This document shows, one piece after another, positions 41,795-50,872 of a stretch of DNA of 64,000 bases. The notes beneath the pieces are model-generated. The model did not search any database. It was not told where the DNA came from and worked only from the letters and a program-made list of their open reading frames with translations. This DNA is from Parvularcula mediterranea (lineage in GTDB: Bacteria; Pseudomonadota; Alphaproteobacteria; Caulobacterales; Parvularculaceae): assembly GCF_013085255.1 (NCBI RefSeq), contig NZ_JABFCX010000003.1, forward strand, positions 62,001 to 126,000. Direction: 5' to 3'. Position 1 is the first letter of the stretch; every line of letters begins with the position of its first letter. Both the position numbers and the translations under genes were made by a program.

Positions 41795-43747
41795 ATGGCA
41801 CTTCGTATCCGACATTTCCTGGCGGTGGGCGCAGCGCTGATTGCGACCGCTCACGCCGATGACGCGCCGATCTATCCGGCGGAAGCGTTCTTCGAGACGA
41901 CCAGCTACCAGCTCGCGAGGGCTGGCGGCGCCTGGGACCGGCGGGGTGAGAAACTTCTGATCAGCTCGGACGAGACCGGCATCTTCAACGTCTACGCCCT
42001 CGACGCGAAGACTGGCGACCGCGAGGCGCTCACCGAGTCCCGCGACGACGCGATGTTCGCCCTCGGCTGGATGCCTGATGGGGAGAGCTTCCTCTACGCC
42101 GCCGACCAGGGCGGTAACGAGCTGACCCACATCTATCTCAAGATCCCCGGTGAGCGGGCCATCGACCTCACCCCCGGCGACGCGGTCAAGGCGAACTGGC
42201 TCGGCTGGCAGGAAGGCAAGCGCGCCTTCTTCATCTCGACGAACGAACGTGATCCCCAGACCTTCGACGTCTACCGCTACGATGTGCAGAGCCTCGAGCG
42301 CGAGCTGATCTTCGAAAACGAGATGGTGCTCGACAACCTGACCGTGGGCCCGAAGGGCAAGAAGGTTGCCGGTGTCCTCGAGGTTTCGGCTGGCCGCAGC
42401 GAAGTCTACGCTGCTGATCTCCGGAAACGCGGCGGCTTCATCCGCAGACGGAACAGAAGCGGCGCTGACGGCCCGGTCCTCCTGACGCCGGAAGCGGGCG
42501 AGATTTCCCGCAGCATTTACGGCTTCGACCCCACGGGCAACAAGCTGGTCATCGGCTCCAACGTCGATGGCGAGTTCGAGAAGGCCTACGAGGTCCGTCT
42601 CTTTGAAACTGAACGACGTGAGCTGATCGATGGTGGCTGGGATGTTTCCAGCGTCTATTACTCGCCGTCAGGCCGCTTCCGCGTCCACTCGGTGAACGAA
42701 GACGGCCGGACGGTCACGACGATCACCGACCAGCAGCGCAACCGCCCGGTCACGCTCCCTGAGGGGTTGCCCGAAGGCGCGATGACCAATGTCCGCTTCT
42801 CGCCGCGCGAGGACATGATCGCTGCACGGATCTCTTCATCGAAGAGCCCGGCCGACATCTACGTCTTCCCCGTGGGTGACGCAGATGCCGAGCCGCGCCA
42901 GCTGACCACTGCGCTCGATGAACGGATCGAGCCCGAGCACCTCGTTGCGGCGGAAGTGATCCGCTACGAAAGCGCTGACGACCTCGACATCCCGGCGATC
43001 CAGTACCGCCCGAAAGGCGCGGAGAGCTTCGCCAAGGTCCCCGCAGTCGTCTTCGTCCACGGCGGCCCAGGCGGCCAAAGCCGCGCCAGCTATTCCGCCA
43101 TGATCCAGCACATGGTCAACAACGGCTACGGCGTCCTCGCGATCAACAACCGAGGATCGTCAGGGTACGGTAAAAGCTTCTACCACCTCGATGACCGCCG
43201 CCACGGCGAGGCTGACCTCAAAGACGTGGTCGCTGCCCGAACCTATCTTGAAAGCCTCGACTGGGTCGATGGCGACAAGATCGCCGTCATGGGCGGCAGC
43301 TATGGCGGCTTCATGACCATGGCCGCGCTGACCTTCTACCCGGAGGTCTTCGACGCAGGCATCAACATCTTCGGCGTCACCAACTGGGAGCGCACGCTTG
43401 CGTCGATCCCGCCATGGTGGGGCGCGTTCCGTGAGCGGCTCTACTCGGAGATGGGTGATCCGGCTACGGATGGTGCGCGCCACCGCCGTATCTCGCCGCT
43501 CTTCCGCGCGGACAAGGTGACCAAGCCCGTCCTCATCGTGCAGGGCGCCAATGACCCCCGCGTCCTCCAGATCGAGAGCGACGAGATGGTTGCTGAGCTC
43601 CGCAAGAACGGCGTGCCGGTGGAGTATGTTCTGTTCCCGGACGAAGGCCACGGCTTCCGTAAGCGGAAGAACCGGATCGAGGCTTCGGAAGCCTATGTCC
43701 GCTTCCTTGACCAGTATCTCCTCGGAGATGTCGTCCCGGCCAACTAG
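41795..43747 (+). CDS. S9-family prolyl oligopeptidase-like peptidase (periplasmic)
   Basis: A 650-residue protein with signal peptide (1-20, ending 'ATAHADD'). The N-terminal 350 residues form a beta-propeller (TolB/DPPIV-like, 'ALGWMPDGESFLYAADQGG'). The C-terminal alpha/beta hydrolase has 'VFVHGGPGGQSR', the nucleophile Ser502 in GGSYGGF, Asp in 'QGANDPRVL' and His in 'PDEGHGF'. It should cleave oligopeptides in the periplasm. Its stop codon overlaps that of the convergent kinase by 4 bp. Confidence 0.92.
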   Translation: MALRIRHFLAVGAALIATAHADDAPIYPAEAFFETTSYQLARAGGAWDRRGEKLLISSDETGIFNVYALDAKTGDREALTESRDDAMFALGWMPDGESFLYAADQGGNELTHIYLKIPGERAIDLTPGDAVKANWLGWQEGKRAFFISTNERDPQTFDVYRYDVQSLERELIFENEMVLDNLTVGPKGKKVAGVLEVSAGRSEVYAADLRKRGGFIRRRNRSGADGPVLLTPEAGEISRSIYGFDPTGNKLVIGSNVDGEFEKAYEVRLFETERRELIDGGWDVSSVYYSPSGRFRVHSVNEDGRTVTTITDQQRNRPVTLPEGLPEGAMTNVRFSPREDMIAARISSSKSPADIYVFPVGDADAEPRQLTTALDERIEPEHLVAAEVIRYESADDLDIPAIQYRPKGAESFAKVPAVVFVHGGPGGQSRASYSAMIQHMVNNGYGVLAINNRGSSGYGKSFYHLDDRRHGEADLKDVVAARTYLESLDWVDGDKIAVMGGSYGGFMTMAALTFYPEVFDAGINIFGVTNWERTLASIPPWWGAFRERLYSEMGDPATDGARHRRISPLFRADKVTKPVLIVQGANDPRVLQIESDEMVAELRKNGVPVEYVLFPDEGHGFRKRKNRIEASEAYVRFLDQYLLGDVVPAN

Positions 43748-45528
43748 GCTTTGAGCGCTTCCTCGCCTTGAGAGGTCTGGGAGCGCTTCATCACGTGGTC
43801 GATCGTCTCGGCGAGGCGGTCGGCACGCATCGGCTTCGCGATGAAGCCGTCCATCCCGGCATCGAGCAGCGCAGCCTCTTCGCCTTCCATGGCGTCAGCC
43901 GTGGCCGCGATGATCGGAACATCGGCCCAGCGCTCACCGCTCTCGCGAATGGCGCGGGTCGCCTCGATCCCGTCCATGATAGGCATGTGCTTGTCCATCA
44001 GGATCAGGTCGACATCGATCGTCCCCATCAGCTCCAGCACTTCCTGCCCATTCTCGGCAAAGCGCGGCGTCGCGCCCAGAAGCTTGAGGATCTCCTCCGT
44101 CACGAGCTGGTTCACCTGATTGTCCTCAGCGACGAGGATGCTCAGGCCGTCCAGCCGGATCGAGCTATCCGCTTGCTGAACGGTTTTCTCAGGCGCAGGC
44201 GTCTTGGCAACGGGGAGGGGGAGGATCACCACGAAGGTGGTGCCGCCCGGGCCCGTGCGCTTGATCGAGATTTCACCGCCCATCAACTCCGCGAGCTTGC
44301 GGCAGATCGGGAGGCCAAGGCCCGTCCCGTCACGGCGGCGGAGGGTCCCGCTCTCTGCCTGCTCGAAGGGGTCGAACACGGCTTCTGACCGCTCGGCAGG
44401 GATGCCGCAGCCCGTGTCCTGTACCTCGACCCACGCCCAGCCCTTGCGGCCTGGGAGGGCGCCTGCCCGGATGGCGACGCCGCCTTCTTCAGTGAACTTG
44501 AGCGCATTCGAGACAAGGTTCGAGAAGATCTGCCGTATGCGGAGCTCATCACCGAGCACGAGATCCGGCAGCTCCTCCGCGACGTCGAGGGTCAGGGTCA
44601 GCCCGCCCGTTTCCGCGTTGGCGGAGAAGGTTTCCAGCACGGCCTCCAGCAAGGAGCGGAGATCCAGCGGCTCGCTCTCCACCGCCACTTTGTCCGCTTC
44701 GAGCTTGGAGAGGTTCAGAATATCATCGACGATCGACAGGAGATGGCTCCCTGCGTTGTCGATGGTCGTCATGAGCTTCCGCTGGCGGGCACTCAGCGGG
44801 TCGTCATGGGTCTCGAGAAGCACGCCTGTCAGGCCGAGAACAGCATTCATTGGTGTACGAAGCTCATGGCTCATCGAGGCGAGAAACTGCGACTTGGCTC
44901 GCTCCGCATCGAGAGCCCGAGACCGCGCTCCCTCAAGGCTGTTGAGCGCCTCTTCCGCTGCTGCCGAGAGAGCGGTCGCCGCGAACGTGGCAAGGCAAAC
45001 CGCAAACATACCCTGTGTCAGGCGGAGCTCCTGCATCATCGAAAGCCCGGTGAGGAACCCTGCGCTACCCGGCGTCGCATTCTCGGCGAGCAGGACGAGG
45101 ACCACGAGCGCAAAAGGCAGGAAGACGAGACCAACCCGCCAGCCGCCGACGAACGTCAGGACCAACGGACTGATCGCAAGGTAAGGAAGGAGTGACGTGT
45201 CGATTCCGGTATTGTCCAGTGACGCCGGCACAACGATGCCCGCAATCATCGCCGCGCCAAGGATCGACGCATAGAACAGAGATGCCTTGAACCAGCGAAG
45301 AACAACGACAGCGCCGAGGCAGAAAATAGAAAAAGCAACACTCGGCCAGTGGTAAACGGACCATCCACCGAACGTGTACAAACTGATGAAGATATTGCTC
45401 GTCTGTACCAGAACGAAACAGAGCAAAATGCTGTAGGTCGCACGGGTCCTCAGGATCGCCCATCCGCTGTCGAGGCGTTCCATAAGGAGAAAGCGCTCAA
45501 GAGCGCGCCACGGGACCTTCCAATGCAT
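43744..45528 (-). CDS. Membrane-bound hybrid sensor histidine kinase
   Basis: A 594-residue kinase. The N-terminal 190 residues contain about six hydrophobic segments without a large periplasmic domain. They are followed by HisKA with 'FLASMSHELRTPMNAVLG', HATPase_c ('NLVSNALKFTEEGG', 'DTGCGIPAERSEAVFDPF', 'GTGLGLPICRKL') and a C-terminal REC with 'VDLILMDKHMPIMDG' and 'FIAKPMRADRL'. There is no HPt or cognate response regulator next to it, so its output partner is elsewhere. Confidence 0.92.
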   Translation of the reverse strand: MHWKVPWRALERFLLMERLDSGWAILRTRATYSILLCFVLVQTSNIFISLYTFGGWSVYHWPSVAFSIFCLGAVVVLRWFKASLFYASILGAAMIAGIVVPASLDNTGIDTSLLPYLAISPLVLTFVGGWRVGLVFLPFALVVLVLLAENATPGSAGFLTGLSMMQELRLTQGMFAVCLATFAATALSAAAEEALNSLEGARSRALDAERAKSQFLASMSHELRTPMNAVLGLTGVLLETHDDPLSARQRKLMTTIDNAGSHLLSIVDDILNLSKLEADKVAVESEPLDLRSLLEAVLETFSANAETGGLTLTLDVAEELPDLVLGDELRIRQIFSNLVSNALKFTEEGGVAIRAGALPGRKGWAWVEVQDTGCGIPAERSEAVFDPFEQAESGTLRRRDGTGLGLPICRKLAELMGGEISIKRTGPGGTTFVVILPLPVAKTPAPEKTVQQADSSIRLDGLSILVAEDNQVNQLVTEEILKLLGATPRFAENGQEVLELMGTIDVDLILMDKHMPIMDGIEATRAIRESGERWADVPIIAATADAMEGEEAALLDAGMDGFIAKPMRADRLAETIDHVMKRSQTSQGEEALKA

Positions 45529-45625
45529 GCAAATGATTCCCCCTGCGCGCTGTTCTAGGGAGAAATACTCAAAAAAGTGCTAGTGGTTCCATGGGCTTGA
45601 TTGTTACCGATCCCACGCTCCGCGA

Positions 45626-46396
45626 TCACCCATCTGCTCCAGCATGCTCGCCAGGCTCGACCCCAAGGGCGGCATCAAGCGCCTCGTGCACACCATCGAT
45701 GCTCCGCGAGTAAGGCTGCACGACATCGCGCATGAAGCTGTCATAAAGATCGATGTTCCAGGCGAGATCATTCCGAAAAGCGGGCGACGCCTGCATGGCT
45801 GCGACATCGCACTGAAAACGAAGCCTCAGTTCTGTTCCGTCCACCTGTGCCGGAGCATCCTCAACGTAAGGCGTCGTCGTGATGGCTTCAGGGTACTTAG
45901 AGGATAAATTGACAGCAGACTGACGAGTGAAATTCCGATCGTCCGCTGTCACAAGGCTCTGCTGTAGGGTGGCAATCCTTGTGGCAAGCAGATCGTCGGA
46001 AATGATCGAAAGCCGATTGTTCGCCTGCAGACGATCAATACTGGGCAATGAGCTCTCGCCGAGGACGAGAATGCTTGTCCCCGCGATGGCGAGGCACTCC
46101 TGGTCCGTCAGCTCCCGTCCATCCCCTTCGCTGTAGATAGCATCGATCGCAATCTGCATCGCTTCGTGAGAGGCCGTGCGCGCCGCAAGCTTCTCCTCAT
46201 AGACGTCCCGGCCGGCCAATATCTCCCGGTGAAGGGCAATCAGGAACTCCTGCTCCTCATCCCGGTCCCGGCGTTCGTCATTCCAGTTACCAAGCTGGAG
46301 ACCCATGAACACACCGACGACGACGATGAAGAAGTCAATGCCCACGGCGACCCAGTTCTGGGTACGGACATGTTCCATGACACGGCGCAGGATCAT
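45626..46396 (-). CDS. Array paralogue 1 (last in operon): single-pass membrane protein
   Basis: 256 residues. Constant head 'MILRRVMEHVRTQNWVAVGI' continues into one membrane helix 'DFFIVVVGVFMGLQLGNWNDE' (about 20-40), then a mostly helical ectodomain. The family core motif is weakest here: 'LQANNRLSIISDDLL', with NN in place of SG. Two cysteines (CLAIAG and 'FQCDVAAM'). The N-terminus resembles DUF6090-type proteins; function unknown. It overlaps paralogue 2 by 4 bp and is the 3'-most gene of the nine. Confidence 0.85.
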   Translation of the reverse strand: MILRRVMEHVRTQNWVAVGIDFFIVVVGVFMGLQLGNWNDERRDRDEEQEFLIALHREILAGRDVYEEKLAARTASHEAMQIAIDAIYSEGDGRELTDQECLAIAGTSILVLGESSLPSIDRLQANNRLSIISDDLLATRIATLQQSLVTADDRNFTRQSAVNLSSKYPEAITTTPYVEDAPAQVDGTELRLRFQCDVAAMQASPAFRNDLAWNIDLYDSFMRDVVQPYSRSIDGVHEALDAALGVEPGEHAGADG

Positions 46397-47160
46397 CGTG
46401 AGCGCCCTCCATCAAGTTGCGCATCCACAGCGACGCGTAGGGCTTCGAGTGCAGCGTCGACACGCTGGTTGTCGCCGCGGTGAAAGGCGCGATTGTTGAC
46501 CATCTTGAAGAGAACGTTCTTATACTGATTATTATCCCGCATGCCTTCGAGGTCGCAGGAGACGAAGGATCGCAAGACTTCTTCCGACTGGACGGACTCG
46601 GTAATCCCGCCTCTTTCAATGATCGGGACGATGCTGCCTTGGAACTGGATGAGATCAGGAAAGATCGTGGCCGGGTCGACCTTTTCAGAGGCGATCGCGC
46701 TTTGCGAGTCCCGAGCGCGTGCCGAGACAAGGAGATAGCTCTCGATGGCGCGCGCCACCTCGACATCGGTGATGAGGGTAAGCCTCCCCGATGTCATCAG
46801 CTCACTGATCGCCCCGACTTGATCTGTGGGGTTGGAAACAGGCGCTCCGGTCAGGGCAAAACACTCAATCGCCGTCAGCTCCGCCGGGTCGCCTGAGTAA
46901 ACCTTCTCTGCTGCCTCCGCCATCACACTGGTGAGGAAATGCCGGCCTGTCAGAACTGTTGCGCGCGTTCTCTGGAGGTCAGCGATCTCCACGCGCAGGC
47001 GCTCATAGTACTCGTTCTCAAGAGCCCGGTCGGCGCGATAGTTCGACCATTCCTGAACCTGCAGACCGATGAAGACACCCAGCACGACGATCAGGAAATC
47101 AATCCCGACCGCCAGCCAGTTCTGTGTACGGACATGTTCAATGATACGGCGAAGGATCAC
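46393..47160 (-). CDS. Array paralogue 2: single-pass membrane protein
   Basis: 255 residues. Head 'MILRRIIEHVRTQNWLAVGI', helix 'DFLIVVLGVFIGLQVQEWSN': the usual GNWNE after the helix is replaced by QEWSN, the most divergent junction of the array. The ectodomain has the core motif 'SELMTSGRLTLITDVEV' and cysteines in 'ECFALTG' and 'FVSCDLEG', placed like those of paralogue 1. Its helix-coding DNA is nearly identical to that of paralogue 3. The GTG start gives a 4-bp overlap. Confidence 0.85.
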   Translation of the reverse strand: MILRRIIEHVRTQNWLAVGIDFLIVVLGVFIGLQVQEWSNYRADRALENEYYERLRVEIADLQRTRATVLTGRHFLTSVMAEAAEKVYSGDPAELTAIECFALTGAPVSNPTDQVGAISELMTSGRLTLITDVEVARAIESYLLVSARARDSQSAIASEKVDPATIFPDLIQFQGSIVPIIERGGITESVQSEEVLRSFVSCDLEGMRDNNQYKNVLFKMVNNRAFHRGDNQRVDAALEALRVAVDAQLDGGRSR

Positions 47161-47870
47161 CGTTCGCCTCCCTTCAGTTCATTGAGTGCCGCTCCTGCAT
47201 AATCGCTCTGAAGCCTCGCAGCTCGGAGGAGGTTCAGTTGCAGAACGTAGAGGCCTTCCAAATGCCCCTCCGCTTCCCTCAGTGCATCGAGATCATAGCG
47301 AATTCGACTGAGAGACTCTGTGCCCTGTAGGAATTCCAGTCGTTCCTCCGCGGAGCGCACAGGCACATCGCGAAAGTCGGGTACCCTGATCAATTGATCG
47401 ATAGTCTTCGGATAAAGGAAGTTCTGCTGATCGACGGACTGATGGTAGCGGGTCAGCGCGCTACGCGTCTCGTCATCCCGCAGAAGCTTGAGGTCACCTG
47501 ACGCAACGAGTTGCTGATACGTGGCAGAGCGAAGGGGAGGGCGACCAAGATTGAAGCTCAGATAGACCGCTTCCTTCATCCGCTCCTCGGCAAACTCAGA
47601 GTCGCCGCGAGCGACTTCGATCAGGACTCCTGTGGCGTCGAGATATCGGGGCACAGCTTCAAGGGTCCCATCGAGCGCTGCGGCGATCTCTTCAAACTCG
47701 ATTGTCAGCCGACCGATGAGCTCAAGCTCGGTTTTCCGGGCCTCCCTCGCTTCATTCAGGTTGCCCAGCTGGATACCAATGAACACACCCACGACAACGA
47801 TCAGGAAATCAATCCCGACCGCCAGCCAGTTCTGTGTACGGACATGTTCGATGACGCGGCGCAGGATCAT
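47157..47870 (-). CDS. Array paralogue 3: single-pass membrane protein
   Basis: 237 residues, the shortest copy. Head 'MILRRVIEHVRTQNWLAVGI', helix followed by GNLNE instead of GNWNE. Cysteine-free ectodomain with core motif 'QQLVASGDLKLLRDDET' and a helical C-terminus. Overlaps both neighbours by 4 bp. No recognisable enzymatic motif. Confidence 0.85.
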   Translation of the reverse strand: MILRRVIEHVRTQNWLAVGIDFLIVVVGVFIGIQLGNLNEAREARKTELELIGRLTIEFEEIAAALDGTLEAVPRYLDATGVLIEVARGDSEFAEERMKEAVYLSFNLGRPPLRSATYQQLVASGDLKLLRDDETRSALTRYHQSVDQQNFLYPKTIDQLIRVPDFRDVPVRSAEERLEFLQGTESLSRIRYDLDALREAEGHLEGLYVLQLNLLRAARLQSDYAGAALNELKGGER

Positions 47871-48634
47871 CGGCTGGCCTCCACGGATGCTCTTACCCGG
47901 TCAGTCAGCGCCTGTGACCGCGCGGCTTCCCGGTACAGGATGCCCACAACGATATCGCCGGTGGCCACCCAATAGCGGAGCTCATTGCGAAGCTCTTCGT
48001 TCGAGAGAAGGCTGGCCACCACCGGGCCGGTTTCTATGCCAAGCCCGGTTGGCGCAGGGCATTCCTTGAAAAGCTGCGCCTGGCGGACGCTGGTCTCATA
48101 GCAATGCTCCGTATGGTAACGTTGCAGCGCTACGGGGATGATGCCCCTGACGGTCCTGCGGTAAGCGGGAAACTCACTGATGAGATCGTTGATCTTGATC
48201 TCGCCATAGTAGACCCCCAGTTCTCGCATGAGTTCGGAGTCCTCGAGCAAGGCCACATCGCCGGTGCTCGTTAGCTCCTCATAGGTCGCCCTGACGCTCC
48301 TTACACCGATGGAATGGCTCGCTTCCATGAAGGCCGAGATGACCTGCCAGTCCGACGCGCTGCCCCGGTCTTCGTAGAAGCTGAGCGCTCTTTCCCCTTG
48401 GTCCCGAACCTGCTCACGGAAGATGCGGTTGTTCTCGAAGCTCTCAGTGGTCAGGTCGAGGTCTGCTGCGAGGCGTTCCAAATAGCCGACCGCCCGGGTC
48501 TGGCCAGCGCGCTCCTCGTTCCAGTTCCCAAGCTGGATACCGATGAAAACACCGACGACGACGATCACGAAGTCGATCCCGACCGCGATCCAGTTCTGCG
48601 TACGGACATGTTCCAGAATGCGGCGGAAGATCAT
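47867..48634 (-). CDS. Array paralogue 4: single-pass membrane protein (Cys subtype)
   Basis: 255 residues. Head 'MIFRRILEHVRTQNWIAVGI'. Ectodomain with 'ATYEELTSTGDVALLEDSEL', the clearest copy of the family core motif, and 'GIIPVALQRYHTEHCYET...FKECPAP', a segment shared with paralogues 6 and 8. The downstream gene (paralogue 3) overlaps it by 4 bp; its ATG overlaps the TAA of paralogue 5 by a single base (TAATG). Confidence 0.85.
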   Translation of the reverse strand: MIFRRILEHVRTQNWIAVGIDFVIVVVGVFIGIQLGNWNEERAGQTRAVGYLERLAADLDLTTESFENNRIFREQVRDQGERALSFYEDRGSASDWQVISAFMEASHSIGVRSVRATYEELTSTGDVALLEDSELMRELGVYYGEIKINDLISEFPAYRRTVRGIIPVALQRYHTEHCYETSVRQAQLFKECPAPTGLGIETGPVVASLLSNEELRNELRYWVATGDIVVGILYREAARSQALTDRVRASVEASR

Positions 48635-49374
48635 TAGCGGCTCCCCTCCTGCGGGAGGAGGTCGATCAGGTCCTCCGTCTGCTGCATAAGGCGTTCAGCA
48701 ACGACGACACTCAGCGCGATCGTCCCGAAACGGATGGCCAGAACGCCGTCAAGCGTGCGCAAATCCTCTGGCGCGACCCGGTCGTTCTTGAAGGACGAGG
48801 GGGTAAACCCTGCTGCCTGGGCGACCTGGCCTCGCGCGAGAACGGCGGCGAAGGAGAGGTGCTCCGTGATGAAGGGCAGGGCGATATGGTCCCTATGCTC
48901 CAGCGCATCCCGGTCCAGCCGCTGCAGGTACACGACATCGGCTTCCCACTTCGAAATCTCCTCCCGCAGAGGGGTCCCGGCCAAGGTGCTGAACGCGTCC
49001 GAAGCGGCGAGGTCGTCGAAAGCGACGGTCTCAGGCCGGTAATTCGTCACCGCGGTCACTGCGAAGAGTCCCGCATTCAGCGTATCTTCTTCGACGTCCC
49101 CGTCGGCCTCCGCGAGCGCAGCGCGGACCTCATTGATCGCGTCGAGCCTTGCCTGCTTCGCATCACGATAGCTGCTGAGTTCATCGAGGTTGCGCTCAAG
49201 CTCATCAGCGAAGGCGATAAGCTGGCGATCAAGCTGCCGCCTCTCCGCAGCGCTCTCGTTCCAGTTCCCAAGCTGGATACCGATGAAAACACCCACCACG
49301 ACAATGACGAAGTCGATGCCAACGGCCAGCCAGTTCTGCGTACGAACATGCTCCATGACGCGGCGGAGGATCAT
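48634..49374 (-). CDS. Array paralogue 5: single-pass membrane protein
   Basis: 246 residues from ATG 49374; the frame is open 34 codons further but that part overlaps paralogue 6 and lacks the conserved head. Head 'MILRRVMEHVRTQNWLAVGI', GNWNE junction, then a coiled-coil-like 'RRQLDRQLIAFADELERNL'. Core motif degenerate ('DDLAASDAFSTLAGTPL'). No cysteines. Function unknown. Confidence 0.85.
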   Translation of the reverse strand: MILRRVMEHVRTQNWLAVGIDFVIVVVGVFIGIQLGNWNESAAERRQLDRQLIAFADELERNLDELSSYRDAKQARLDAINEVRAALAEADGDVEEDTLNAGLFAVTAVTNYRPETVAFDDLAASDAFSTLAGTPLREEISKWEADVVYLQRLDRDALEHRDHIALPFITEHLSFAAVLARGQVAQAAGFTPSSFKNDRVAPEDLRTLDGVLAIRFGTIALSVVVAERLMQQTEDLIDLLPQEGSR

Positions 49375-50135
49375 TTTAGGCGCTCCAGCTCTCGGTCGAC
49401 CTCGGCGATCGCTTCCTCTGCCATCGTGATTTCCTGCTGGAGGTCGCTCGGGAAGGAGACGATGAAGCCGATCCACTCGGTCAGCGTCAGGGCAATATCA
49501 GGCTCCGCACGGATGGCTTCGACGGCCAAGCGAGAGACTTCGGGCGCCACGGGCTCGGGACAGTCCTGGACATAGAGCTCCCAGCCCTCCTGAATGAAGT
49601 AGCACGCGTTCCAATAATGCTCCTGCATTTCGACCGGAATTCGTTGACGGACGAGTGTTCGGTACTCCGGGATGATGCTGCCGGTGGTGATCAGGATGTC
49701 GTTCCTGAAGTGATAGGCCGACACCGCAGCCACAACATCGCGGGACGTCGGCAGTCCTTCCCGGCGCATCTCCTCAAAAATCGTCCGAGGTACAGCCGTC
49801 GTCTGCCACTGGGACGCATGGAACATGTCCAACAGCACAGCCCAGCAGTCGCTCCCGCAATCCTCGTCACTTGAAAGAAAGGCGAGGGACCGCTCTCCTG
49901 CCTCCGCGACCTGCTCAAACGAATTGATCCGTCCACGTGTCCGCTGAACCGAGATCGCCAGTTCCTGCCTCAGCTCGGAAAGCATCATCCGCTCGCGCTC
50001 GGCCGCACCGCGCTCCTCGTTCCAGTTCCCAAGCTGGATACCGATGAAAACACCGACCACGACGATGACGAAGTCGATCGCTACCGCTAGCCAGTTCTGT
50101 GTACGGACATGCTCCATGACGCGTCGGAGGATCAT
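49371..50135 (-). CDS. Array paralogue 6: single-pass membrane protein (Cys subtype)
   Basis: 254 residues. Standard head and helix. The ectodomain has 'SSDEDCGSDCWAVLLDMFHA' and 'RIPVEMQEHYWNACY...QDCPEP', closely matching paralogue 8 and partly paralogue 4, so four cysteines could form two disulfides in the periplasm. Core motif region 'EEMRREGLPTSRDVV'. Overlaps both neighbours by 4 bp. Confidence 0.85.
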   Translation of the reverse strand: MILRRVMEHVRTQNWLAVAIDFVIVVVGVFIGIQLGNWNEERGAAERERMMLSELRQELAISVQRTRGRINSFEQVAEAGERSLAFLSSDEDCGSDCWAVLLDMFHASQWQTTAVPRTIFEEMRREGLPTSRDVVAAVSAYHFRNDILITTGSIIPEYRTLVRQRIPVEMQEHYWNACYFIQEGWELYVQDCPEPVAPEVSRLAVEAIRAEPDIALTLTEWIGFIVSFPSDLQQEITMAEEAIAEVDRELERLK

Positions 50136-50872
50136 CGTTGAGCCTCCTCCAGCCGTTCGAGGATGGCATCGACGCGAGCGTCAATCCGCAGTCTCCACAT
50201 GGTGAAGTAGTTGTGGATGCGGTAGTATTCCTCCGCCGCGTTCTCGAATGCAGGATCGTCCGTCATCCCTTGAAAATCGATCGCCCCGATACCCGTTCCG
50301 ACTTCGGTCGGATCCGCGTAGGCCTCGGTGAGTGCCCAACTCATATCGAGGGAGAAGTGGCGCGAGAAACTGACCTGGATGACCTCGCTCCTGCCAATGA
50401 AGAAGTCGCGCGCCACAGCAAAGCGTTCCAGAAAGTCCTGGTACTCGACGAGAAGGTCGAGGAGCTGCTTGTCCTGCAACAGGTTGGCACGGCCTGAGGA
50501 CAACAGCTCCGTAAACGTACCTGAGTGGTCAGCACTGGTTTGAAAGGCATCGCCAAACGCCAGCGCGCGCTCGATCGCGGGGAGGTCCTCTTCGGAAAAC
50601 GAACCCTCCCGAACGGCTTCGATCAGTGTCCTGAAATCAGAGACCATCGATTCATGAAAAGCGCGGCTTCGCTCGCCATCGTCACCGATGCGCCTGAAGT
50701 CGACGCGCAGCCGCTCAATCAACGCAGCCTCTTCGACCCGTTGTTGCCGCACTTCGTTCCAGTTCGACACCTGGATACCGATGAACACACCAACCACGAC
50801 GATGACGAAATCAATCCCAACCGCCAGCCAGTTCTGGGCTCGCACATGCTCTGTCAGTCGACGGAGGATCAT
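50132..50872 (-). CDS. Array paralogue 7: single-pass membrane protein
   Basis: 246 residues. Head 'MILRRLTEHVRAQNWLAVGI' with SNWNE after the helix, as in paralogue 9. Core motif 'TELLSSGRANLLQDKQL'. Cysteine-free. The C-terminal part is amphipathic helix ('WRLRIDARVDAILERLEE'). Overlaps both neighbours by 4 bp. Confidence 0.85.
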   Translation of the reverse strand: MILRRLTEHVRAQNWLAVGIDFVIVVVGVFIGIQVSNWNEVRQQRVEEAALIERLRVDFRRIGDDGERSRAFHESMVSDFRTLIEAVREGSFSEEDLPAIERALAFGDAFQTSADHSGTFTELLSSGRANLLQDKQLLDLLVEYQDFLERFAVARDFFIGRSEVIQVSFSRHFSLDMSWALTEAYADPTEVGTGIGAIDFQGMTDDPAFENAAEEYYRIHNYFTMWRLRIDARVDAILERLEEAQR

